From positions 18,699,204 to 18,763,203 of the forward strand of contig NC_083655.1 in assembly GCF_963576545.1 (NCBI RefSeq): DNA of 64,000 nt, given 5' to 3'. The notes under the pieces are model-generated. The model made no database searches. It had not been told where the DNA came from and saw only the letters and a list, made by a program, of their open reading frames with translations. This DNA is from Limanda limanda. Lineage: Eukaryota > Chordata > Actinopteri > Pleuronectiformes > Pleuronectidae. Below, one piece after another: positions 55,567 to 64,000 of this stretch (positions are counted from its first letter, which is position 1; every line of letters starts with the position of its first letter). Both the position numbers and the translations under genes were made by a program.

Positions 55567-58500
55567 ACCTCGGTCTGTGATGGATATTAACCATGAGCTA
55601 CAACAATTGGAAAACTATCAAGAGCTGTAATCTCTTTTTCCTAGGTTACGTTTCCATATTCCTTTTCTAACTGTGAGCTTTTCTTCTGGAAGTAAATTAG
55701 GTTGTGATGGTCAATGAGCGTTTGAGCTTGTTCTTGTCAGTAAGTAATTGGTGACAGGTTTGCTGGCAAATAATATTTAGCTGTCTTTGTAACGCCAACA
55801 CGTCTGTGTACACAACAGAGAGATAAATCATAAATCAGTCACTAAGGTGAACATGAATAGTTTTGCTTTGTGTGGTGTTGTACCACTGACAATAATAACT
55901 ACCTAAATGGTATTGGAAATTAGTTACAATTGTTTCTATCCTATGTGCTGAGCAGAACTCATCACTAAGACACATTGCGGACACGGTTGTTCATGTAGTT
56001 GTATGCAGTTGTATGCAGGAGATCCTGTTGTTTGGACATTCAATATTTCAGTTTTGACTTGGTGCAGCACCAGTGTGCATGCTGTAAACTGAACGCTATC
56101 TCTGGATCTTAATGGAAACGTTTAGACTTATACACAATTCACTCCACATAATAATTTGAGAGACAAACAGAAATACCTTTGAAGTAACACTAATTATAAC
56201 ATCACATAACAATACAATCCTAGTTAACATGCAGAAGATTGTGATTACAATAACTTTTAATCTAAAGCGCTATCATTGATAAAATGTATATGCAAATGTT
56301 TGTTGAATGATGTTCATATGACACCTAGGAATGCCATAATAGAAATTCTTGCACTCCTTAGTATAGTCCCCTTTGATTACTTACCAACTCAGTGCAGAAA
56401 ATAGAATCTGGTTGATTGAACTCTAATCCCTTTTCTTGTAATCCAATTGTGTCAGCGAACAGATTATCATCCTAACTTCTGATCCTAACACTGCATGATG
56501 TCCTGTGGCTGAAAGGGAAGACATAGGCAAGAGATGTGTTGGCTTTTACCTGCTCATCTTTTTCAGGATGAAAAGATTAAAAAGATAAGATCTGCACTAA
56601 AACCTCCTTGACCTCCTCCAGAGATCTGACATAGGAGGAAGTGTTGAGCTCATCTTAGATATGGACTGACATCATGTTAACCAGGGTCAGCCAAATCTCT
56701 GTTTACTGTTCTCCAATCCGCTTCACCTTCTCCTAGAAGAAAGCTGTTGTTGAACAGTTTATCCCCCCCCCCACCTTGTGTGTCTGTACCCACAGCGCAA
56801 TAAAGGTTCAGTGCGTTCTGCTGTAGATTTCATTCGCATTGAATGTAAATAGCTTTTCTGTTCTTTCATGTGTCTGTCATTTCCACTTCTCTTTTCATCC
56901 ATCTTTCTGTTTTCTGTTGTCATTCTTTGCCACTGTAATGTGGCGGACATGCTTTTTTAATCCCTGCAACCACCGGACCCCCAGGGTGCACCACCCAATC
57001 AACCTGCACATTGTTGCCTCTCTGCATACTGTTTATTCCAAACTTCCAGTTAAACCTCCTCCATTTGGATGATATTCCCAACTCTACTCTCAACAATTTT
57101 TCTATTTTTGACAAATGCTGATAACAAAACTGAAACATTTACAGTATAATGGCTGTAATGAGTGAAATGAATGGAAAAGTTTGTTCTTCTCCGCATGTTT
57201 TCTTTCATGGCAGTTGACATCAAGAAAGTTAGTGTGAGTGAAGTTTGTGAAACTGCGCCGCTGATGGTGTTGGAAAGAATACTATGCATAGTGTTATTAT
57301 TATTGAAGTAAAAAATATTGATGGACCTCAAAGCCTTAGCTGTTATCTAACTCAGTCTTTTAATTCATCCGCCTTCAGAATTATGGGAGAAAATGTTATT
57401 AGGCCAAAGCTGTTGAGATTGATGTAATACTTCTTTAAACATGATTAATGCCTTTTTAAACTTTTACTAAAAACTAAATCTTCATATAATTGGAAAAGGT
57501 TCTTTGAACATAAGTTACCCACAATCCAACAACTGATGCAAGGTCCTAGTTTCTCACAATTGCTTCTACACAGACAACCACTTTATGCTGCACAGTTTGT
57601 CTCGTATTGACCAGTGATCAAACTCTTAAAAATATAAATAGTTCTTTAACAACTGTTTGGTCATGTTGTTTAACACACTGTTTTGTCCCTGCACCATCCC
57701 CACCCCACCATGAGAAGTTTTCACTCTGTGTTTTAGCGCATTGTGATAATCTCCCAGAGCTTTGTAAATCAGCAACGCTGAATCAGATTATCAGCTGGTA
57801 CACGCTGAATTGGAACACATCCAGACGGAGCATTTAGATGAAAATGCCATTGCCCTTTTAACCTCAGAGCTCAATGCATTTCAGATGCTCTCGGAGGAAA
57901 TCTTCTACAGGAGGCAGAGACGATAGGTTGGTCGAAATCATGAAGGTCTAATGTCACTAAAATATGTAAGCTCATCCCTTGACCTCCACCACTCTGCCAA
58001 ATTCAGGACACACACACGCACATGCACAGATAAACCCATGTGTACACTGATGTGTGTTCACGTGGTTACATGTCCTTGAACACTTAGATACACCGCACAG
58101 TGAGCTCATGCCTCCATCTATGCATACATGCATATGTGTATGCATTGTGTGTATTTAAAGTGAACACTCACTTATGTAATACACAAGTGAAACATGACAG
58201 ATGAACGTTCTAGATTTAAGAGCTAACAATGAATACTTGTAATGTATTAGTATTAAAAACAATCAACGAAGGTTAGATCCTCTTTTCTTGCCATTTAATC
58301 TTGCATGGCAGTGTGTGTGTTTTAATGTTGCATGGCTGTACGAATCACATCTGTCATCCACAAACAATCAGTACATGACTGTGCTTTGGGTCACAACAGA
58401 GATACAAAGAGTTGCTCGATGGTTCAAACTCTATAAAAGGGTCTTTCTTAGACAAGTTTTCCTATGAATATGTATACCAACTTTAGGCATATGCTATATA

Positions 58501-59902
58501 GCAATGTGGAATCGTAATTGAAAGAGGGAGTGCTTGTGACTGAAATCTGTCTCTGATAACAGCACGTGAAATTGATCAGAATCAGTGATGACATGTTTTT
58601 TTTCTTCGGTTTTGCTCTTAAAAGACATGTTTACCTCCCTTTCACACAAAATTTATTTTATTTCACATTCAGCCCACATATTAGCTGTGTAAAAATAACA
58701 TTATTTGAGATATTTTTTCCACAGTCTTTGAGGTCATTTTAGCTTCTCCCTGTGACTACGTCTTATTATATAAAAAAAGTCTTCCTGCTGTGCTCAGCGC
58801 TGCAGGGTTTGATGCAGCATCACCTTCCGATGGAGCAAGTGCAGAGTCATAGCTCATAATGAAAATAGCTCATGAATGAATGTTCTACCCACACACACAC
58901 GCAAACACACACACACACTGCCAGATATGGCCAGATGGTGTAATCCCTTAGTTTTCCCCGTGTTTCATATTTTTCCCCCTCCTGTGTTGGGATTATGCTG
59001 TTGTCCAATCGGATTTCAGCCCACTCACCAGTGGTGATGTGACATGAATGACAGGCGGGCGGACGAGTGGTTAAGTAAGACATGCCTGCAGGAGACATAC
59101 TGTACGTGGCGTTGTACAACATATCTTGCTGGGTAAAAGGGCTCAACACCAACTAAACTGCTGTGGCTGCCATTTGTTGAGCTGGTCACTGACCATCACT
59201 GTCCAGCTAAGAGACAGGACGGACTAAAGCCAGGTATGTTGGGAAATATGAGTGGAAGAATTTCACATCAGGAGGCCACTTTAAACAGCGGCCAACACAT
59301 CGGAGTGTAGAATAAACAAATAATTACACAGCTATTTATATAAAATTTGTTTTCTTAAATTCTCCAGTTTCGAGTCTTGATTTTGACTTTGCAAACTGGG
59401 TGTATTTTATTGTAGCTTGGTTTTATAAAGTTGTTTTTATTAGGACAATGGCGAGATGGAGCCAGAGAGACACATTCGATTGGATCAAAATGATGATGTG
59501 TAACATGCCACTGTCTCTGCTGGACACTTCAACGATCCTTTTGAATTTATTCTGTTTCTTATAGTCGATTATATTGCTGTATGTTATTTTTAATGTCACA
59601 TACATGGAGCTCTGTTTATCAATTGTATTCCTTTACCCGTAATTTATTGTTGAGTGGCAAGTATGCATTTACTGGAGGTTTTGTTTTTTTGGTATACAGT
59701 AGAGCATTCTTTTTTAAACTATATATTTATTTGACACTTTTATTAAAAAATTGTGTTTCATATAATAAATATAGTGAAAAATAAAAATTTGAGGTGTTTT
59801 GAGATTGTTACTAGCACACCCTATGATGCATCTGCTCCTTCAGGTTTTTCTATGTCTAGAATATCTTTAAATCTAAACAACAATGGCTTGGCCATGTCTC
59901 AA
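55567..59902. other. Intronic stretch, nothing recognised
   Basis: C10 run at 56763-56772 and a short CA tract at 58890-58919. No coding signature. Confidence 0.5.
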
Positions 59903-59976
59903 TGTGTGTGTGTATGTGTGTGTGTGTGTGGCTGTGTCTGTCTCTGTATGTGTGTGTTTGTGTTTTTGTGTGTGTT
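59903..59976 (+). repeat. Imperfect (GT)n microsatellite
   Basis: GT blocks separated by GTAT, GGCTGTGTCTGTCTC and TTTTTG, 500 bp upstream of the exon 3 acceptor. Confidence 0.9.
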
Positions 59977-60479
59977 GTCAGGCCTGTACACACGGTAGAA
60001 AACTCCCAGCCACTTACTGTTATGTGTAGTCTAATTTCACGCTTACTTAGCTGTTTTAGCTCTCGAGGCAGATTAGTGAACGTGCACAGCCTCATATGGA
60101 AGAGTGTGTCAGAGCTGATTAAGCGCAGATGCACTTTTAATAAGGGGAGAGAATGAAAAAGTGTGTGTGTGAAAGTGGGCCTGTGTAATAAGTGTATATA
60201 GATATGCTCACAGTCTCTGTGCGACCTGCATGGCTGCAGCTGTGACCAATCAGAATGCACATGGATTTTTCTGCTAACAGATTGATTACGTAGAATTTCA
60301 CATGGTCGTTAAAATGATTGTGTTATATATAAAGAGTCACCTCTGATGCTGTCAATGCCGGTCACATCCAATAACATAACGACTCAACTCTAAAACCTTT
60401 TTCACTCAAGCTTAAGTAGTAAAGCCCCCATCAAATTCAACAACTTTGGCTGAGCTTTATCCTTCCCTCCACCCCGCAG
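59977..60479 (+). other. kcnh2: Distal end of intron 2 before the exon 3 acceptor
   Basis: AT-rich sequence that turns pyrimidine-rich (CCTTCCCTCCACCCCGCAG) at the splice acceptor. No further element seen. Confidence 0.6.
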
Positions 60480-60635
60480 GTCAGTGCTTCCTATGTATGG
60501 TGGATGTGGTGCCTGTAAAGAACGAGGATGGCGTGGTGATCATGTTCATCCTCAACTTTGAGGTGATGACAGACGACACACTTGTAGACCACAAAGAGGA
60601 GATCAACCATCGCCTGCCCACCTGGCTCGTCACAG
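60480..60635 (+). CDS. kcnh2: ERG-type K+ channel exon (human KCNH2 exon 3 equivalent): end of PAS domain
   Basis: Internal exon of a voltage-gated Kv11 (ERG) potassium channel subunit, a plasma-membrane protein. It encodes 52 codons' worth of sequence, beginning [18 protein letters not shown] and continuing into [11 protein letters not shown], which are the last beta strands of the N-terminal PAS (eag) domain. This block is almost invariant in KCNH2/6/7. The acceptor is a polypyrimidine tract ending CCCCGCAG at 60479. The donor GTAAC starts at 60636. Both ends are phase 1, so the exon is symmetric (156 bp). After the PAS strands the reading continues with a short acidic stretch and [11 protein letters not shown], matching the start of the variable linker in KCNH2. 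The position of the 5' phase-1 split before the CFLC motif is that of human KCNH2 exon 3 as I remember it. Identity as an ERG channel is secure; kcnh2 over kcnh6 is inferred from the downstream exons. Confidence 0.95.
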
Positions 60636-61590
60636 GTAACTACTGACTAACCTTGTTTATTCTCCGAACTCCGAGTAAACACAGTGGATAGCAGTTAATT
60701 GAATTCTAACTGATGTCCAGTTTCCTTCATTCTTGTTTATCCCTTTTGCCCTGCTCTCACTACTGAACCATTTATAATTTAAGTTGAGCAAGTTAAATTA
60801 ACAAAAAAGTGCTATTTAAAGCTTAAAGAAATTGATAAGTAACTAAAGTTTTTTTAATATAGCATTTACTCAGCATTTTTATAGCATTTTCTCAGAGCAA
60901 GTCACAAAGTGCTTCAAGAGAGTACAGTTGTTAAATCAAAACAATAAAAGAAACAGTAGGACTATAAGTGGCAGTAACTACCAATGAAGAAGAAATTATG
61001 AGCAGTGTAGATGCACCGACTACCTGAAATATAATCATTACCTGAAGAGAACTTAATATGTTTAGTGAGTGAGGGGTGACAAACATGGTTTTCAGTCACA
61101 GGGATCATTTGTTCATTTATTTTGAAGAAATTTCCAGGTATTTCTGATATGTGCAAAGTAATTGTGTTCCAAGTGTTTGTGGGGGATCGACTTTTACAAA
61201 ATGCTGATTTTCATGTTCCGGCTGTGCACTTAATGTTCCAGAGATATAACCCAGGGGAACAGTGTCTGAAGTAGGACCATGGTTATGAACTCTCTCAGCC
61301 AAATTCCCTTTTTTTTTTACTTTGTGCATAAAATCGAAATCTAATCAATGTTACTGTCCCAGATTCCAGTAGATTGTTTTTGAAGCTGTATTTTAAAATC
61401 TATTAGTCTCAGCATGATCCACTTCAAATCTCTCTCCCGCTCCTAGCATCACGTCCGCTACCTAGAAACCCATTTATAGCCTATCTCTTCCTTTTGCTAT
61501 TTCTTTTACGTTTTTCATTCACTCATAGTATTAGAATTCCACCTGTCAATCTGGGGGCAATGAGTCTTTTTTCGTACGTCTCCCCACCAG
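60636..61590 (+). other. kcnh2: Intron 3 of kcnh2 (955 bp)
   Basis: GT-AG intron (GTAAC...CCACCAG) between the PAS-end exon and the first linker exon, phase 1. It contains a decayed interspersed repeat near 60861-60955 and is otherwise AT-rich with no recognisable feature. Confidence 0.88.
60861..60955. repeat. Decayed teleost repeat fragment in intron 3
   Basis: TTATAGCATTTTCTCAGAGC and AAGTCACAAAGTGCTTCAAG resemble the ATAGCGCTTTTC...CAAAGTGCTT start of the family seen at 19239-19330. Confidence 0.45.
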
Positions 61591-61804
61591 GTCGCCAACG
61601 AGGCTTCAAGCTGCGTCTTCCCCTGCTGCGCTCCCTGTCCAACAGCAAAGCTTCTTTGGACGACCCTGAGACCGGTCACATCCCCAAAGCTACACCTCTG
61701 CAGCCGCACTCAGACCACCACAGTCCCGCGACCTTAGGCCTGGGGGAGCTCCTGCCCCGCCCTCACTTACAACCAGACCACCAGGAGAAAATCAGTGGAA
61801 GCAG
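61591..61804 (+). CDS. kcnh2: ERG-type K+ channel exon (5' half of human KCNH2 exon 4 equivalent): PAS-S1 linker
   Basis: Second coding exon, 214 bp, joining in frame to the exon that ends at 60635 (phase 1 in, phase 2 out). The acceptor is TCCCCACCAG at 61590 and the donor is GTATGC from 61805. It encodes the cytoplasmic linker between the PAS domain and S1, beginning GRQRGFKLRLPLLRSLS. This corresponds to the basic, leucine-rich start of human exon 4. The rest (about 50 residues) is rich in Pro, His, Ser and Asp and shows no family motif, as expected for this disordered and fast-evolving linker. Read on past the donor, the open frame reaches a stop within 34 bp (61839). This supports a true splice site, with continuation at 62185. 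In human KCNH2 this and the next exon are one exon, so the split here is notable. Confidence 0.9.
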
Positions 61805-62184
61805 GTATGCCAAGGACCTGTGTTATTTCAGTTACTGATGATTTGGAACATGTTTTGCTGTCTTCAATGATTCTCAACAGTCCTATAAAGTGTTTATGAA
61901 GACCCTTTCAAGCAAAGTGATGTAGAGCAGCTTCCAATTCTTACTCAAGTCTGACATAGATGTTGAATCTTTTTTTAAGACTTGACGACTTTCTCAGGCT
62001 CATTCACAATCAACTCTCAATTGCTCCTTCACATGTAAAACAATTTATGTAAAAAAGTCAAATTATTCGTGCAAGGAAATCCTCTTGTCCCCCCCAAAAA
62101 ATGTGAGGTCAAAGGTCACTGTTTGCTAAACATTGGGAGACACTCACCATCCTGATCAGAGTTTCTCTCTTTTCTGTTTCCTAG
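61805..62184 (+). other. kcnh2: Extra intron within the region equal to human KCNH2 exon 4 (380 bp)
   Basis: GT-AG intron (GTATGC...TTTCCTAG), phase 2, interrupting the linker after KISGS. The frame upstream hits a stop at 61836-61838, so it must be spliced for the conserved motifs downstream to be translated. A short GAGGTCAAAGGTCA stretch near 62105 resembles part of a common teleost repeat. Confidence 0.85.
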
Positions 62185-62516
62185 GTTAGCTCTGCAAAGT
62201 TGGCCAGAAGACAGTCGGGAGGACCAGCGCACTTTACTGGGCTCTAGGCGTACTGTACCCCATCCTCCACCTCAGCTTCCTCCACACGGAACCCACCTGG
62301 TGGGTCCCCTGACCCAGTCATCACCTTGCATAGGGCCCCATCACCGCCTCAGCCTCAACCCAGACGCCTCAGGCTCCAACTGCACCTTGTCACATAGCCG
62401 CTCGCGAGAAAGCTTCCACAGCATGCGTCGCGCATCCTCTGTAGATGAGATCGAAGCCATGAGGACCGACTGGGAAAGAAAGAACCGGAGAACGAGTATC
62501 CGGCCAGGGAGCACGG
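62185..62516 (+). CDS. kcnh2: ERG-type K+ channel exon (3' half of human KCNH2 exon 4 equivalent): linker with RRASS motif
   Basis: Third coding exon, 332 bp. The acceptor is TTTCCTAG at 62184 and the donor is GTGAGA from 62517. It enters in phase 2 and leaves in phase 1. It starts by completing an Arg codon, then [20 protein letters not shown], which aligns loosely with the EERRAL region of the KCNH2 linker. It then has a Pro-rich stretch, then [20 protein letters not shown] and [14 protein letters not shown]. The SLNPDASGS block and the RRASS-(D/E)-IEAM block are characteristic of KCNH2; KCNH7 shares only the second block. RRASS is at 62426-62440 and matches the human PKA/14-3-3 region around Ser283. 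The end is basic ([16 protein letters not shown]). The open frame continues unbroken through the following 90-bp intron. Confidence 0.94.
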
Positions 62517-62606
62517 GTGAGAGAGTTATGGCAGAAAAACGAGGGAGTTATTCTGTTACTTGCCCCGATAGTTTTACTTACACATTTGCCTTGTTTGTGT
62601 TTGCAG
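62517..62606 (+). other. kcnh2: 90-bp phase-1 intron, in-frame and stop-free (intron 4)
   Basis: Very short GT-AG intron (GTGAGA...TTTGCAG). Its length is a multiple of three and the frame of the flanking exons runs through it without a stop, so retention would add 30 residues. A polypyrimidine/T-rich stretch and a TTACTTA branch-like site lie upstream of the acceptor. I treat it as an intron because human KCNH2 has a junction at exactly this place (STG/A) and the extra residues match nothing in the family. Confidence 0.85.
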
Positions 62607-62818
62607 GTGCAGTAAACAGTAAATCCAACATACTGAACTCCACGTCAGACTCAGACCTCATGCGGTACCGAACAATCTCCAAAATACCCCAGATCACCCT
62701 CAACTTTGTGGATTTCAAAGCTGACCCACTCATTGCCATGCCCACGGGGGAGATGGACCTCATAGCTCCCTGCAAACTCATTGACCGGACGCACCACGTC
62801 ACAGAGAAAGTCACACAG
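62607..62818 (+). CDS. kcnh2: ERG-type K+ channel exon (human KCNH2 exon 5 equivalent): linker up to S1
   Basis: Fourth coding exon, 212 bp, the same length I remember for human KCNH2 exon 5 (c.917-1128). The acceptor is GTGTTTGCAG at 62606 and the donor is GTAGGA from 62819. It enters in phase 1 and ends in phase 0 on a Gln codon (CAG), as in human, where the last codon of exon 5 is Gln376. It encodes [20 protein letters not shown], then [17 protein letters not shown], then an acidic variable stretch, then [19 protein letters not shown]. This is the conserved juxtamembrane segment just before S1. [17 protein letters not shown] is of the KCNH2 type (KCNH7 and KCNH6 differ here). The next exon, with S1 and later segments, is not in the window. 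Confidence 0.96.
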
Positions 62819-64000
62819 GTAGGACATAGTTCAAGTATGGAGTGTGTGGTGTGGTGCAGAGAGAGAGGCTGCGCTTGTGTTATGTGTAGAGATCTGGGAT
62901 GTCTGGATAAATCCTAGATGCTGATGCTTGTTTGGTCGGACTGTTTTTTTTATTCTCAGTTGCAGTTTAGTGCATGCTGACGTTGGAAAATTAAATGAGC
63001 AGTGTGTGGAATTTAGTGACATCTAGTGGTGAAGTTTCACGTTGCAGCTGAATACCCCTCACTTCACCCTCCCCTGCCAAACATTGAAGATAACCTCTGG
63101 TAGCCTTTAGTCGTCATAAAAACTCAAAAGGTGTTTAGCTTGTCCAGTCTAGGCTACTGTAAAAAACATGAGGCTTCGGTAGAGAGGACCTGCTCCCGAT
63201 GAAAATATACAGTATTTAAATATAAAGGGCCCATTCTAAGGTCAAGAAATATGTACAATTTAGATGAAACACACTAGTGAAAATATCCCTCTGATTATTT
63301 TGTATTCACTTTCTTTCAATAGATCCTTCACGTAAATCGTACACACTGGACCTTTAAGGACCTGGAAACTCTAGACACCTCTGCATGCAAATAAATGTCT
63401 TGTATATATTTGCTCTCAGACAGATATGTAACTAAGTCAACATGATTTACTCTGCTCCTGCAATCTACTTTCATTAGCTTTAGTCTTTCTGTGGAGAAAA
63501 GGGTTTTAGTTTACGGCCGTGAGAATTAATTTGATCGACTTCTGGTGGGATGATTATAGAATGTGGTGTTGTTACCAGCAGGTGAATTATGGAGCAATAG
63601 AGAAAGGTTGTGATATGAGGCAACACTTTCATCTGTGCACACTCTCAAGTTTGTGTTCTCAAACTTCCATCTCTCTTCACCGTCAGAGCAGCTAATTGCT
63701 CTCAGAAATGCTTCTTTCCCTCTCTGTGTGTGTTCTGTCATACACTGTCAACTCCTGGTTGCAGGAACACTGTGCACAGTGCCACTTCCTGTAGCTGCCT
63801 ACATTTGGGTTCTGTGGAATAAAATATACATAAGGTGCAAACAATGTGGGAGCATTGGATATACTTAGTTGACAGAAATGAGAAAAATAAACTATGATTC
63901 CACACATTTAAGACATATGAGCTGCCAGTTTTCTCTGGGGGCAAGAAATTCATGCTGAAAATTATTTTTGTTTGAATCCACCTCCTGTGGTTTTTCACCA
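62819..64000 (+). other. kcnh2: Start of intron 5 of kcnh2
   Basis: Begins with the donor GTAGGA after the Gln codon and runs out of the window. It holds the TTAA-flanked mobile element at 62995-63353. In mammals the alternative first exon of the short ERG1b form lies in intron 5. I looked for an Arg-rich start peptide ending near SSLVAQE and saw none in these 1.2 kb, but only part of the intron is present. Confidence 0.8.
62995..63353. mobile_element. TTAA-flanked non-autonomous element (piggyBac-like MITE) in intron 5
   Basis: TTAA occurs directly on both sides (62991-62994 and 63354-63357). Inside, the ends are imperfect inverted repeats sharing CAGTGTGT and ATTT at matched distances. The interior has GACATCTAGTGGTGAAGTT, AAAAACTCAAAAGGTGTTTA and AAATATAAAGGGCCCATTCT, which I recognise as a very common percomorph repeat ending CACACTGGACCTTTAA. 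At 359 bp with no open frame it is non-autonomous. TTAA duplication is the hallmark of piggyBac-type insertion. Confidence 0.8.

Noticed and set aside
62517..62606. Reading 62300-62917 as one continuous exon of 205 codons
   Set aside because: The GT-AG junction falls exactly where human KCNH2 exons 4 and 5 join, and the 30 extra residues match nothing in the family. After 62818 the conserved protein would continue into S1, but the frame runs into unrelated sequence.
62819..64000. Alternative ERG1b first exon in intron 5
   Set aside because: No short Arg-rich start peptide with a downstream donor found in the part of the intron present.

Overview
The window is nuclear DNA of a ray-finned fish, probably a percomorph. 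It is AT-leaning and gene-poor, with vertebrate GT-AG exons, long CA/GT microsatellites and many relics of teleost interspersed repeats. I recognise one gene. Four coding exons lie on the + strand between 60480 and 62818 and join in frame. They encode the end of the PAS domain and the PAS-to-S1 linker of an ether-a-go-go-related (ERG, Kv11) potassium channel. The linker fits KCNH2 (ERG1) better than KCNH6 or KCNH7, so I call it kcnh2 (a or b copy unresolved).

Layout: 1-60479 contains no exon that I can recognise. The first exon seen corresponds to human KCNH2 exon 3, and no exon 2 (the PAS core) is visible. The simplest reading is that 1-60479 is the 3' part of a very large intron 2. It holds microsatellites, a hAT relic with a broken BED finger (20001-20657), a hAT-like element carrying a GC-rich 12-bp minisatellite (5242-6082), a Harbinger-like MITE with TAA duplications (38008-38556), a short element with 11-bp inverted ends (6939-7305), and scattered copies of common teleost repeats. 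From 60480 come exon 3, a 955-bp intron, two exons that together equal human exon 4, a 90-bp intron, exon 5, and the start of intron 5. Intron 5 carries a TTAA-flanked element (62995-63353).

The encoded segment acts inside a tetrameric voltage-gated K+ channel. The last PAS strands pack in the N-terminal eag domain that slows deactivation, and the linker carries an RRASS phosphorylation/14-3-3 type motif. The transmembrane core lies beyond the right edge. I found no second protein gene, tRNA, rRNA or CRISPR, and no evidence for a novel multi-gene system. The most interesting points are the extra intron in exon 4, the 90-bp in-frame stop-free intron, and the structured repeats in intron 2. Repeat-family names come from memory of terminal sequences and target-site duplications, without a database search.
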